From assembly GCF_017813355.1 (NCBI RefSeq), contig NZ_JAGIYZ010000002.1, positions 349,155 to 413,154 on the forward strand: DNA of 64,000 nt, in the 5' to 3' direction. Made by a program: the position numbers and the translations under genes. This DNA comes from Roseomonas nitratireducens. GTDB taxonomy: Bacteria; Pseudomonadota; Alphaproteobacteria; Acetobacterales; Acetobacteraceae. Of this stretch, positions 38,178 through 46,978 are shown piece after piece (positions within the stretch are counted from its first letter, which is position 1; every line of letters begins with the position of its first letter). The notes under the pieces are model-generated. The model did no database searches. It was not told the DNA's origin and saw only the letters and a program-made list of their open reading frames with translations.

Positions 38178-39041
38178 ATGACCGACCATGCCCTGCTGCC
38201 CACCCTGACCCGCATCGCCGAGGCGCTCGAGCGCCTGGCCCCGCCGCCGGCCGGCGCGCTCGACCTGACGGTCGCCGATGCCTTCGTCTGGCACCCGGTC
38301 CCGCGGCCGCACCTCGCCCCCGTGCCGAAGGTCGCGGCCGTGCCGCTCGGGCTGCTGCGCGGCGTGGACCGGCAGAAGGACCTGCTGATGGAGAACACGC
38401 TGCGCTTCGCGCGCGGCTTCACGGCGAACAACGCCATGCTCTGGGGCGCGCGCGGCACGGGGAAGTCCTCCCTGGCCAAGGCGGCGCACGCCGCGGCCAA
38501 TGCCGAGATCCCCGGCTCCCTCGCGCTGATCGAGATCCACCGGGAGGACATCCGCACCCTGCCGGACCTGCTCGGCCAGCTCCGCGCCCAGCCGCGCCGC
38601 TGCCTGGTGTTCTGCGACGACCTGTCCTTCGAGCGGGAGGACGCGGACTACAAGGCCCTGAAATCGGTGCTGGACGGCGGCATCGAGGGCCGGCCGCCCA
38701 ATGTGTTGTTCTACGCGACGTCCAACCGCCGGCACCTGATGTCGCGCGACATGATCGAGAACGAGCGCTCGACCGCCATCCACGGCTCGGAGGCGATCGA
38801 GGAGAAGGTCTCGCTGTCGGACCGCTTCGGCCTCTGGATCGGTTTCCACAACGCCGACCAGTCGACCTTCTTCGCGATGATCGAGGGCTATGCCGCGCAT
38901 TTCGGCCTGCCCGTCACGACCGAGGAACTCCACGCCCAGGCGATCGAATGGTCGGTCACCCGCGGCGGGCGTTCGGGCCGCGTCGCCTGGCAGTTCATCC
39001 TGGACCTGGCCGGGCGCCTCGGCGTGAAGATCGACGCCTGA
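38178..39041 (+). CDS. DUF815 AAA+ ATPase
   Basis: 287-residue P-loop ATPase of the DUF815 family. Walker A is GARGTGKSS (residues 90-98), the Walker B-like strand is RRCLVFCDDLSFE, and the sensor region reads FYATSNRRHL. The family's cellular role is not established; members are common and single-copy in alphaproteobacteria. It is convergent with serS. Confidence 0.88.
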   Translation: MTDHALLPTLTRIAEALERLAPPPAGALDLTVADAFVWHPVPRPHLAPVPKVAAVPLGLLRGVDRQKDLLMENTLRFARGFTANNAMLWGARGTGKSSLAKAAHAAANAEIPGSLALIEIHREDIRTLPDLLGQLRAQPRRCLVFCDDLSFEREDADYKALKSVLDGGIEGRPPNVLFYATSNRRHLMSRDMIENERSTAIHGSEAIEEKVSLSDRFGLWIGFHNADQSTFFAMIEGYAAHFGLPVTTEELHAQAIEWSVTRGGRSGRVAWQFILDLAGRLGVKIDA

Positions 39042-39053
39042 CCGGACGCGGGG

Positions 39054-40322
39054 TCAGCCGATCCGGCTGATCCCACCCATGAAGGGCAGCAGCACGTCGG
39101 GGACGCGCACGCTGCCGTCTTCCTGCTGGAATGTCTCGAGCACCGCGATCAGGGCGCGGCCGACCGCGACGCCGGACCCGTTCAGCGTGTGCAGGAAGAC
39201 CGTCCCCTTGCCTTCCTTCGGCCGGTAGCGCCCGTTCATCCGCCGCGCCTGGAAGTCCCGGCAGTTCGAGCAGGACGAGATCTCCCGCCAGGCGCCCTGC
39301 CCAGGCAGCCAGACCTCGAGGTCGTAGGTGCGCGCCGCGCCGAAGCCGGTGTCGCCCGCGCAGAGCATCACGCGGCGCCAGGTCAGGCCGAGGTCGGTCA
39401 GCACGCGCTCCGCGCAGCGCGTCATGCGCTCATGCTCGGCGGCGCTCTCCTCGGCCGTGGTGACGGAAACGAGTTCGACCTTGGCGAACTGGTGCTGGCG
39501 CAGCATGCCCCGCACGTCGCGACCGGCGCTGCCGGCCTCGCTGCGGAAGCAGGGCGTCAGCGCGGTCAGCCGGATCGGCAGGTCGGCCTCGAGGATGATC
39601 TCGTCGCGCGCGAAATTGGTCAGCGGCACCTCGGCCGTCGGCACCAGCCAGCGGCCATCGGTGGTGCGGAACAGGTCGTCGGCGAATTTCGGCAGTTGCC
39701 CCGTCCCGTACATGGTCGCGTCGTTGACCAGCAGCGGGACCGAGGTCTCGGTGTAGCCATGCGCCTCGGTGTGCAGGCTGATCATCCATTGGCCGAGCGC
39801 GCGCTCGAGCCGCGCGAGCGGGCCCTTCAGCACCGTGAAGCGGCTGCCGGCGAGCTTCGCCGCCGTGCCGAAATCCATCAGGCCGAGCGCCTCGCCGATC
39901 TCGAAATGCTGCTTCGGGGCGAAGGGGAAGTCCGGGATCTCGCCCTGCTGGTGCAGGACGACATTGGCGGTCTCGTCGCGCCCTTCAGGAACCTCGGCGT
40001 CGAGCAGGTTGGGCAGGGCTTCCAGCAGGCCCGTCTGGCCGCGCTCGGCCTCGGCCGCGGCGGCGTCGAGCGCCGCCATCTCGTCGCGCAGGCCGACCGC
40101 CTCGGCTTCCAGCGCGGCGGTGTCGCCGCCCTGGCGCTTGGCCATGCCGATTTCCTTGGCGATGGCGTTGCGCCGGGCCTGCTTTTCCTGCTGGGCGGTC
40201 TGGGCGGCGCGGCGCGCCTCGTCATGCGCCAGGATCGCCGCAGCCACGGGCGGCATCCCCCGCCGCGCCAACGCCGCGTCGAACGCCGCGGGGTCCGCCC
40301 GCACCGCCTTGATGTCATGCAT
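39054..40322 (-). CDS. serS: seryl-tRNA synthetase
   Basis: 422-residue class II synthetase. The N-terminal coiled-coil arm (about 30-105) grips the tRNA-Ser variable arm. Motif 2 reads [20 protein letters not shown] and the C-terminal motif 3 region is [17 protein letters not shown]. It is the last gene of the leftward dgt-argS-SPOR-nagZ-scp-tat cluster, a conserved alphaproteobacterial order. Confidence 0.97.
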   Translation of the reverse strand: MHDIKAVRADPAAFDAALARRGMPPVAAAILAHDEARRAAQTAQQEKQARRNAIAKEIGMAKRQGGDTAALEAEAVGLRDEMAALDAAAAEAERGQTGLLEALPNLLDAEVPEGRDETANVVLHQQGEIPDFPFAPKQHFEIGEALGLMDFGTAAKLAGSRFTVLKGPLARLERALGQWMISLHTEAHGYTETSVPLLVNDATMYGTGQLPKFADDLFRTTDGRWLVPTAEVPLTNFARDEIILEADLPIRLTALTPCFRSEAGSAGRDVRGMLRQHQFAKVELVSVTTAEESAAEHERMTRCAERVLTDLGLTWRRVMLCAGDTGFGAARTYDLEVWLPGQGAWREISSCSNCRDFQARRMNGRYRPKEGKGTVFLHTLNGSGVAVGRALIAVLETFQQEDGSVRVPDVLLPFMGGISRIG

Positions 40323-40334
40323 GGCCGACCGTCC

Positions 40335-41129
40335 CTACCTCGCGTCGTCGTTCGGCTTCGGCGCCATCCACCGCGCCGCCAGGATCGAGATCTCGTAGAG
40401 CAGGATCAGCGGCACCGCCAAGCCGATCTGGCTGATGATGTCCGGCGGGGTGATGATCGCCGCGACCACGAACATGATGACGATCGCGTAGCGCCGGCCC
40501 TTGCGCAGCGTCTCCACGTTCAGGATGCCGACGCGGCAGAGCAGCGTGAGCAGCACCGGCAACTGGAACGCGATCCCGAAGGCCAGGATCATGTGCATGA
40601 CGAGCGAGAGGTACTCGCCCACCTTGGCTTCCAGCTGCACCGGGATGCCGCCGGACCCGGCCGGCGTCTCGAACGAAATGAAGAACTGCCAGGCCAGCGG
40701 GAAGATGAAGTAGTAGGCGAGCGCCGCGCCCAGCAGGAACAGGAAGGGCGACGCGACCAGGAAAGGCAGGATCGCCCGCTTCTCGCTGCGATACAGGCCG
40801 GGCGCGACGAACAGCCACAGCTGCGTCGCCCACATCGGGAAGCTGAAGAACACCGCGCCGAAGAAGGCGACCTTCAGGTAGGTGAAGAAGGCCTCGTACA
40901 GCTGGGTGAAGATCATGCGCCGGTCGGGCGCGTTCGGCTGCTTGGCCAGGATGTCGGCCAGCGGCTGCGCCAGGAAGGCGTAGATCTGCTGCGAGAAGTA
41001 GTAGCAGACGGCGAAGGCGATGATGAAGGCGCCGACCGCCCACAGGACCCGCTGCCGCAGTTCCCGCAGGTGGTCCATCAGCGGCATCGGCTTGTCGTCG
41101 ATGACGTCTTCGTCGGTGTTGGTGGCCAA
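40335..41129 (-). CDS. tatC: twin-arginine translocase subunit TatC
   Basis: 264-residue inner-membrane receptor of the Tat system, with about six helices and the signature PLMDHLRELRQRV near the N-terminus; the conserved FEVGVxxP-like region reads FAFGIAFQLP. A TTG at 41129 is favoured as start: GAGGGG lies 9 bases upstream and the tatB stop is 13 bp away. An in-frame ATG at 41087 is the alternative. It acts with TatB; tatA is not at this locus. Confidence 0.94.
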   Translation of the reverse strand: MATNTDEDVIDDKPMPLMDHLRELRQRVLWAVGAFIIAFAVCYYFSQQIYAFLAQPLADILAKQPNAPDRRMIFTQLYEAFFTYLKVAFFGAVFFSFPMWATQLWLFVAPGLYRSEKRAILPFLVASPFLFLLGAALAYYFIFPLAWQFFISFETPAGSGGIPVQLEAKVGEYLSLVMHMILAFGIAFQLPVLLTLLCRVGILNVETLRKGRRYAIVIMFVVAAIITPPDIISQIGLAVPLILLYEISILAARWMAPKPNDDAR

Positions 41130-41142
41130 GGCGCCGGTCCCC

Positions 41143-41724
41143 TCAGACGCTCGGCGTGGTGGTGGCCGCCGGCTTCGCGGCGGGCGCGGCGGCGGGTTCG
41201 GCGACAACCGGTGGCGCCGGCGCGTCAGGCAGCGGCGGCAAGGCCGAGGCGATGGGCGCCGGCGTCGATGGCGGCACGAAGGCCGGCGCCGGAACGCTGG
41301 GCGGTTCGGGCGGCGGCGGCGGCGCGGCCCAGCGCGCCACGTCGGGCGGCACGAAGGCCGGCGCGTTCTCCGGCACGGGCGGCGGCGTGTAGACCGGCGG
41401 GACGTAGGCGTCCTTCATCGGGTCCTCGAAGGCCTTGCGCACCGTGCCGTCGGAATCGACCGTCTTCTCGATCGTGCCCTTGATGTCGAAGTTGCGGATG
41501 TCGCTGATGGTGTTGCGCACATCCGCGATCTGGTTGCGCACGTCCTCGAGCTTCGCCTCGCGCACCAACTCGTCAGCCTGCTGCTGAAACTCGCTAACCT
41601 TGCGCCGCAGGGACTGAATCCCCTTGGCGACACCCTTGATGGCGTCGGGCAGGTCCTTGGGCCCGATGACGACGAGCGCCACCACGGCAATCAAGGCGAT
41701 CTCCGACCAGGCGAGGTCCAGCAT
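41143..41724 (-). CDS. tatB: twin-arginine translocase subunit TatB
   Basis: 193-residue Tat component. The N-terminal helix is WSEIALIAVVALVVIGPKDL with the conserved Glu and Gly-Pro hinge, followed by an amphipathic helix and a long Pro/Ala-rich tail. The tail makes it longer than typical TatB. It lies directly upstream of tatC. No tatA gene is found between it and scpB, where many relatives carry one. Confidence 0.92.
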   Translation of the reverse strand: MLDLAWSEIALIAVVALVVIGPKDLPDAIKGVAKGIQSLRRKVSEFQQQADELVREAKLEDVRNQIADVRNTISDIRNFDIKGTIEKTVDSDGTVRKAFEDPMKDAYVPPVYTPPPVPENAPAFVPPDVARWAAPPPPPEPPSVPAPAFVPPSTPAPIASALPPLPDAPAPPVVAEPAAAPAAKPAATTTPSV

Positions 41725-41811
41725 GCGCTCCCTTGTCCCCCGGCTCCTCTGCCATCGGGGGACGCCCCGTTAGCAGGAAGCCGACGCGCCGCCAATGCGG
41801 CTCCCCCTTAT

Positions 41812-42858
41812 CTAGGAAGCCTCGGGCGGAAACACGAAGGCCCGTTCGGGATCAATCGCGACCGTCACCCTTTCGCCCCGCGCCAGCCGCCGCCCCGGGG
41901 GCAGCCGGGCATGAAGATGCAGCAACCCGCCCACCCCGTCGGGCATGGCGAGGTGGACCAGGGTGGTGGCGCCGAGCAGCCGGCAGGCCTCCACCTCGGC
42001 CTCCGCCGACGCCTCCCCGCCCAGGCGCAGCCCCTCGGGGCGCACCAGCACCTCGACCGCGCTGCCTTCCCCGAAGCCTGGCGCGGGCAGCCGGCCGAGC
42101 GGCGTCGCCGCCGCCCCCGCCTGGACCCGCGTCGGCAGGCGGTTCACCTCCCCCAGGAAGGTCGCGACATAGCGGTCCACCGGGCCGAAATAGAGCGCCT
42201 CGGGCTCACCGAGCTGGATGATCCGCCCTTCCCGCATCAGGGCGATGCGGTCGCCCATGAACATCGCCTCCTCCGCGTCATGGGTGACGAGCAGCGTCGC
42301 GATTCCCGAGGTCTGGAGCACATGCAGCGTGTCGTCGCGCACCTGTTCGCGCAGCCGGGCGTCGAGGCTCGCGAAGGCCTCGTCCAGCAGCAGCACGGCC
42401 GGCCGCGGCGCCAATGCGCGCGCCAGGGCGACGCGCTGCTGCTGCCCGCCCGACAGCATGTGCGGGAAGGCGCTCTGGTATGATTCGAGCCCGACGCGCG
42501 CCAGCGCGTCCATCACCCGCCAGCCGCGTTCCCCCTTCGGCGCGAATCGCAGGCCGAAGGCCACGTTCTCGGCGACCGTCAGGTGCGGGAACAGCGCATA
42601 GTCCTGGAACACGAAGCCGACGCCGCGCCGTTCCGGCGGCACCTCCCGCCCCGGCTCGGCGATCACCTGCCCCGCCAGTTCGATCCGCCCGGCCTGCAGC
42701 GGCTCGAGCCCCGCGGCAAGCCGCAGCAGCGTCGTCTTGCCGCAGCCTGAGGCGCCGAGCAGGCAGACGATCTCCCCCGCCGCGACGGACAGGTCGATGC
42801 CGCGCAGCACCTCCCGCGCGCCGTAGGCGTGGTGGATGCCGTGGAAGCTGAGAGTCAT
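41812..42858 (-). CDS. ABC transporter ATP-binding protein (FbpC/PotA type)
   Basis: 348-residue ATPase. Walker A is LLGASGCGKTT, the signature LSGGQQQRVALARA, and Walker B AVLLLDEAFASLDARLRE. A C-terminal TOBE domain is present from about residue 240. The type serves iron(III), polyamine or sugar-like importers. No permease or binding protein gene is adjacent, so its partners lie elsewhere. It occupies the position between scpB and tatB where tatA is often found. Confidence 0.88.
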   Translation of the reverse strand: MTLSFHGIHHAYGAREVLRGIDLSVAAGEIVCLLGASGCGKTTLLRLAAGLEPLQAGRIELAGQVIAEPGREVPPERRGVGFVFQDYALFPHLTVAENVAFGLRFAPKGERGWRVMDALARVGLESYQSAFPHMLSGGQQQRVALARALAPRPAVLLLDEAFASLDARLREQVRDDTLHVLQTSGIATLLVTHDAEEAMFMGDRIALMREGRIIQLGEPEALYFGPVDRYVATFLGEVNRLPTRVQAGAAATPLGRLPAPGFGEGSAVEVLVRPEGLRLGGEASAEAEVEACRLLGATTLVHLAMPDGVGGLLHLHARLPPGRRLARGERVTVAIDPERAFVFPPEAS

Positions 42859-42903
42859 CCTGCCCCGTCCCTCAGGCGCCGGCCGCGCGGGCGCGAAGGA
42901 ACG

Positions 42904-43677
42904 TCATGGCGCCGGCGGCGGCTCGTCGGCGGCGGAATCGGGGCCGGCGGGGGCATCCGCCTCCTCGGCCGCCGGCGGCGCGCCGTCCAGGGGCAGGGCG
43001 GGGGCGGTCTCGCCCGTCACGAGTTCTTCCTTCCGCGGCAGGTCCGACAGCGCCTTCAGGCCGAACTGCTCGAGGAATTTCGGCGTGGTGCCCCACAAGG
43101 TCGGGCGCCCCGGCACCTCCCGCCGTCCGCGCGGGGCGATCAGACCGAGTTCCAGCAGGGCTTCCAGCGTGCTCTGCGCCAGCGCGGCGCCGCGGATCTC
43201 CTCGATCTCGCCGCGCGTGCAGGGCTGGTGGTAGGCGACGACGGACAGCGCCTCCATCGCCGCGCGCGGCAGGCGGCGCGGCGCCTGCACCACCTTGGTC
43301 AGCCGCTGGGCGAGGTCCGGCGCGGTGCGGAAGGCCCACCCGCCGGCAACCTCCACCAGCGTCACGCCGCGCCCTTCGTAGAGGTCCGCGAGCGCGGCCA
43401 GCGCGGCGGCGGCGGGCACGCCCTCCGGCATCAGGGCGGCGAGCATCATGGCCGTGACCGGACGCTCGGAGGCGAAGATCAGCGCCTCGGCGATCCGCAC
43501 CGCCTCCGCCAGCAGGGCGGGGTCGGGCGGGCCGTCGGGTGCCTCGGGCACGGTTTCGGCGGGCGCGTCCGCGGCCACCGGGGCGGGCTCTGAGGCCGCG
43601 CCGGCGTCGGGCATCGGATCGGCGGCGGACGCGGCCGCGCCCTCCTCCTCCGCCCGCTCCTCAGGCACCCCGCTCAT
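42904..43677 (-). CDS. scpB: segregation and condensation protein B
   Basis: 257-residue kleisin-associated protein that, with ScpA and SMC, condenses chromosomes. The two winged-helix core is at about 60-220 (VVAYHQPCTRGEIEEIRG, then GRPTLWGTT). Ala/Pro/Glu-rich tails extend both ends. The ATG 43677 overlaps scpA by 17 bp. Confidence 0.93.
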   Translation of the reverse strand: MSGVPEERAEEEGAAASAADPMPDAGAASEPAPVAADAPAETVPEAPDGPPDPALLAEAVRIAEALIFASERPVTAMMLAALMPEGVPAAAALAALADLYEGRGVTLVEVAGGWAFRTAPDLAQRLTKVVQAPRRLPRAAMEALSVVAYHQPCTRGEIEEIRGAALAQSTLEALLELGLIAPRGRREVPGRPTLWGTTPKFLEQFGLKALSDLPRKEELVTGETAPALPLDGAPPAAEEADAPAGPDSAADEPPPAP

Positions 43678-44419
43678 CCGTCGCACCCTCCTCCGTCCGG
43701 CGGCGGAGCAGGATGGGGCCGAAGGCTTCCTCCTGGCGCAATTCGATCCCGCCGCCGCGGGCCATCTCCAAGCCTGCCACGAGCGTGCTGGCAAGGGCCG
43801 CCCGGCGCTCGACGGGGTCCAGGATGCCGTCCGGCAGGAAGCCCTGCAGCACGGACCAGGAGGGCAGCGCGCCGACAAGGCGGGTCAGGCGCTCGATCGC
43901 CTCCTGCACCGTCAGCAGCTTGCGGGGCTTCGGCCGGTAGGGCCGGCGGGCAAGCGCCCGGCGCCGCCCCGCCACATAGGCCTGCAGCAGGGAGGACAGG
44001 TCGGCCGAAAGCCCGGACCGGTCCTCGACCTTCAGGCTTTCCGGCGCGCCACGGGCAAACACGTCATGCCCGAGCCAGGGCCGGCGGTTGAGCCAGAGCG
44101 CCGCGGCGCGCATCCGCCCGAGTTCCGCCAGCCGGTCGGCCAGTTGTTCCGCCAGCGCCTCGGCATCCTCGCCCTCGGCTTCCTCCGGCGGGACGAGCAG
44201 GCGGGATTTCAGCCAGGCGAGCCAGGCGGCCATCACCAGCCAGTCGGCGGCAAGTTCCAGCCGGATACGCCGCGCCCCCTCGATCACCGCGAGATACTGG
44301 TCCACCAGCGCGACGATCGAGATCCGCGCCACGTCCACCTTCTGGGCGCGGGCGAGTTCCAGCAGCAGGTCGAGCGGCCCCTCGAAGCCATCGAGGCGCA
44401 GGTGCAGCGACTCGCTCAT
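43661..44419 (-). CDS. scpA: segregation and condensation protein A
   Basis: 252-residue kleisin subunit. The N-terminus has the family motif FEGPLDLLLELARAQKVDV and later AAWLAWLKSRLLVP; the C-terminal winged helix contacts SMC. It overlaps the M50 protease gene upstream by 4 bp and scpB by 17 bp. Confidence 0.93.
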   Translation of the reverse strand: MSESLHLRLDGFEGPLDLLLELARAQKVDVARISIVALVDQYLAVIEGARRIRLELAADWLVMAAWLAWLKSRLLVPPEEAEGEDAEALAEQLADRLAELGRMRAAALWLNRRPWLGHDVFARGAPESLKVEDRSGLSADLSSLLQAYVAGRRRALARRPYRPKPRKLLTVQEAIERLTRLVGALPSWSVLQGFLPDGILDPVERRAALASTLVAGLEMARGGGIELRQEEAFGPILLRRRTEEGATDERGA

Positions 44420-45123
44420 CGGCCCCCTCCATGCCCGGTCAGCAGGAGAACGAGGTTGAAGGCGGGCGCGACCACTTCCCGCACGAAGACCCCCATCGGG
44501 TCCCAGCCGGGCACCGCCAGCGGGGCGATGAACAGGACCAGGATCACGATGAGCAGCCCATAGGGCTCGACGCGGGCGAGCGCCAGGGCCGGCGCCCGCG
44601 GCAGGATGCCGACCATGATCCGCCCGCCATCGAGCGGCGGCAGCGGCAGCAGGTTGAAGAGCCCGAGCACCAGGTTCGCGAGGATCGACAACCCCACGAA
44701 ACGCATCAGGAATTCCATGAGTTCGGGGCCCATCAGCCCCTGCCCGGCCAGCACAAGGTGGGCCAGCAGCGCGGCTGCCACCGCCAGCGCGGCGTTCACG
44801 GCCGGTCCGGCGGCGGCGACCAGCACCATCCCCCAGCGCGGGCTGCGCAACCGGAAGATATCCACGGGCACGGGCTTGGCCCAGCCGAACAGCGCCTCCA
44901 CCCGCCCGAGCGCCAGCAACTGGCCGGCCACCATCAGCCCGGGCAGCAGCAGCGTGCCGACCGGGTCCACATGCCGCAGCGGATTGAGGCTGATGCGCCC
45001 CAGCCGCTTCGCCGTGTCGTCGCCCAGCGCCAGCGCCGCATAGCCGTGCGCGGCCTCATGCAGCGTGATGGCGAGCACGGCGGCGAGCACCGCCGCCGCG
45101 GCTTCCGGCAGCCAGTCGGGCAT
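44416..45123 (-). CDS. site-2 protease family (M50) membrane metalloprotease
   Basis: 235-residue multi-helix membrane protein. The zinc site is HEAAHGYAALALGDD, and the second motif is NLLPLPPLDGGRI. It is a short rhomboid-like S2P homologue without PDZ domain. The ATG 45123 overlaps the nagZ stop by a base triplet, and its end overlaps scpA by 4 bp, so it belongs to the cell-cycle cluster. The substrate is unknown. Confidence 0.9.
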   Translation of the reverse strand: MPDWLPEAAAAVLAAVLAITLHEAAHGYAALALGDDTAKRLGRISLNPLRHVDPVGTLLLPGLMVAGQLLALGRVEALFGWAKPVPVDIFRLRSPRWGMVLVAAAGPAVNAALAVAAALLAHLVLAGQGLMGPELMEFLMRFVGLSILANLVLGLFNLLPLPPLDGGRIMVGILPRAPALALARVEPYGLLIVILVLFIAPLAVPGWDPMGVFVREVVAPAFNLVLLLTGHGGGR

Positions 45124-46148
45124 CAGGCGTCCCGCGCGGTCGGATCGGCGCCGGCGACGGCCACCATGGGCCGCATCGCGGCATCGCGCAGCGCCCGCAG
45201 CGCCACCGCGTCGCGCGTGGCCATCGCCCCGCGCACGGCGCGCGCGGCCGCGAGCCTTTCGGCGGCGCGGTCGGTCAGCGGCGGGCAGTCGGCCAGGATC
45301 GCGGCACTGTCGGCGAGCCGCCCGGTGCAGTGGAGCACAAGGTCGCAACCGGCCGAGAGCGACGCCCCGGCAAGGTCGTTCGAGGTGCCCGTGAGCGCCC
45401 CCATGGCGAGGTCATCGGTCACCAGCACCCCGTCGAAGCCGATCTCGCCCCGGATCACGTCGCGTATCACGGTCGGTGAGATGGTGGCGGGCAGGTTCCT
45501 GTCCCAGGCCTCGTAGAGCACATGGGCCGTCATGGCCCAGGCGCCGGAGGCGGCCAGGGCGGCGAAGGGCTCGATGTCCGCCGCGAGTTCGGCGCGGCTC
45601 GCCGAGACGCGCGGCAGCTCATGATGGCTGTCCGCCAGCGCGCGCCCATGGCCGGGTATGTGCTTGACGACCGGAATGGCCCCGCCCGCCTGCAGCCCCG
45701 CCACCCAGGCGGCGCCGAGGCGCGACACCTCGGCGGGGTCGGCCGAGAGCGACCGGTCGCCGATGACCCCATGCGCGCCCGGGATCCGCAGGTCGAGCAC
45801 CGGGGCGCAGACCACGTCGAGCCCCTCCGCCACGCAGGCGGCGCCGAGCAGCGTCGCATTCGCCGTGACCACCGGCGCGGCCGCGCCCTCGAACGCCATC
45901 GCCGCCGGGAAGGCCTCCCAGTAGGGCGGCCGGAGGCGGGCGACCCGCCCGCCTTCCTGGTCCACCAGGATCGAAGCGTCCGGCCCGAGGATGTCGCGCA
46001 CGTCGCGGGTCAGCGCGCGCAGCTGCATCGGGTGCGAGACGTTCCGCGCGAAGAGGATGACGCCCGCCGGGCGAAAGCGCTGCAGCAGCGCCGCTTCCTG
46101 TCCTGTCAGGAGAGGTCCCGACAGGCCGACGATCGCGGCCCGTGTCAC
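45123..46148 (-). CDS. nagZ: beta-N-acetylhexosaminidase
   Basis: 341-residue family 3 glycosidase used in peptidoglycan recycling. The catalytic loop reads KHIPGHGRALADSHHELP and the nucleophile is in VTDDLAMGAL. It starts at a GTG (46148) after a GGGGGGAT ribosome site. There is no signal peptide, in agreement with a cytosolic enzyme. Confidence 0.92.
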   Translation of the reverse strand: MTRAAIVGLSGPLLTGQEAALLQRFRPAGVILFARNVSHPMQLRALTRDVRDILGPDASILVDQEGGRVARLRPPYWEAFPAAMAFEGAAAPVVTANATLLGAACVAEGLDVVCAPVLDLRIPGAHGVIGDRSLSADPAEVSRLGAAWVAGLQAGGAIPVVKHIPGHGRALADSHHELPRVSASRAELAADIEPFAALAASGAWAMTAHVLYEAWDRNLPATISPTVIRDVIRGEIGFDGVLVTDDLAMGALTGTSNDLAGASLSAGCDLVLHCTGRLADSAAILADCPPLTDRAAERLAAARAVRGAMATRDAVALRALRDAAMRPMVAVAGADPTARDA

Positions 46149-46167
46149 GTGCAATCCCCCCGCGCCG

Positions 46168-46938
46168 TCAGCGGACCACGGTGCACGGAAGGCTGCGGCC
46201 GCGCGCCTGCTCGCAGAATTCGCGTGCCGCCTCCGCGCTCGCGAAGCCGCCAGTGCGCAACCGGAACAGGGGCGGCTGCCCCTCGCGCTCGAACCGCACG
46301 ACCTGCGGGCGGAAGGCGCCAAGAAGGTCGGCATGGCGGCGCGCCAGACGGTCCCATTCGGCCCGCGCCGCCTCCTCGGACGCCAACGCGCCGAGCTGCA
46401 CACGCACGGTGCCGCCCGGCGCCGGCGCCGGGCGCGCGGCCTGCTGCGCGGCAGGCGGCGGCGCTGCGGACTGGGGTGCCGCGGCCTGGGGCGCCGAAGC
46501 CTGGGGCGTCGCTGCCGGCGGGGCGGCCCCGGGGCGCCCGGCTGCCTGCGGTGCCTGTGGGGCCGGGGCCGCGGCGGGCGGCGGGTTCGGCTGGGCGACC
46601 TGCGCGCGCAGCGCATCGATGCGCGGGCCCTCGGGCTCGGGCCCGAGCCGCGCCGCCCCCGGCTGGGCGTTGGACCCGCGGTTGCGCTCGAAGATCAACT
46701 CGTCCTGGTTCGGCACGCGCAGCCCGCCCGGATCGTCCGGGCGGACCTTGATGGGCCGCGGGTCCGCCTCGATCAGCGGGACGCTGCGCGGGCCGCTGGC
46801 GCGGGTGATCCCCCAGGCCAGCGCGCCGACGACCGCGACGACCGCGGCGATGCCGCCGCCGACCGCGAGCATCCGCCAAGGCGGCCCGCCCTGCTCGGGC
46901 GGCCGGAGCCGATAGGATGGAACATGCACTTCGCTCAC
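46168..46938 (-). CDS. SPOR domain inner-membrane protein
   Basis: 256-residue protein with one helix near residues 23-43 (MLAVGGGIAAVVAVVGALAW), a Pro/Ala/Gln-rich linker of about 100 residues and a C-terminal SPOR domain (VRVQLGALASEEAARAEWDRL, then FRLRTGGFASAEAA). SPOR domains bind denuded septal peptidoglycan, so a cell-division role is likely. It lies between argS and nagZ, as in relatives. Confidence 0.88.
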   Translation of the reverse strand: MSEVHVPSYRLRPPEQGGPPWRMLAVGGGIAAVVAVVGALAWGITRASGPRSVPLIEADPRPIKVRPDDPGGLRVPNQDELIFERNRGSNAQPGAARLGPEPEGPRIDALRAQVAQPNPPPAAAPAPQAPQAAGRPGAAPPAATPQASAPQAAAPQSAAPPPAAQQAARPAPAPGGTVRVQLGALASEEAARAEWDRLARRHADLLGAFRPQVVRFEREGQPPLFRLRTGGFASAEAAREFCEQARGRSLPCTVVR

Positions 46939-46978
46939 GCCGCACCCCCCGTGCCGAGGAGGGCCTGTGGGCGAGCCC

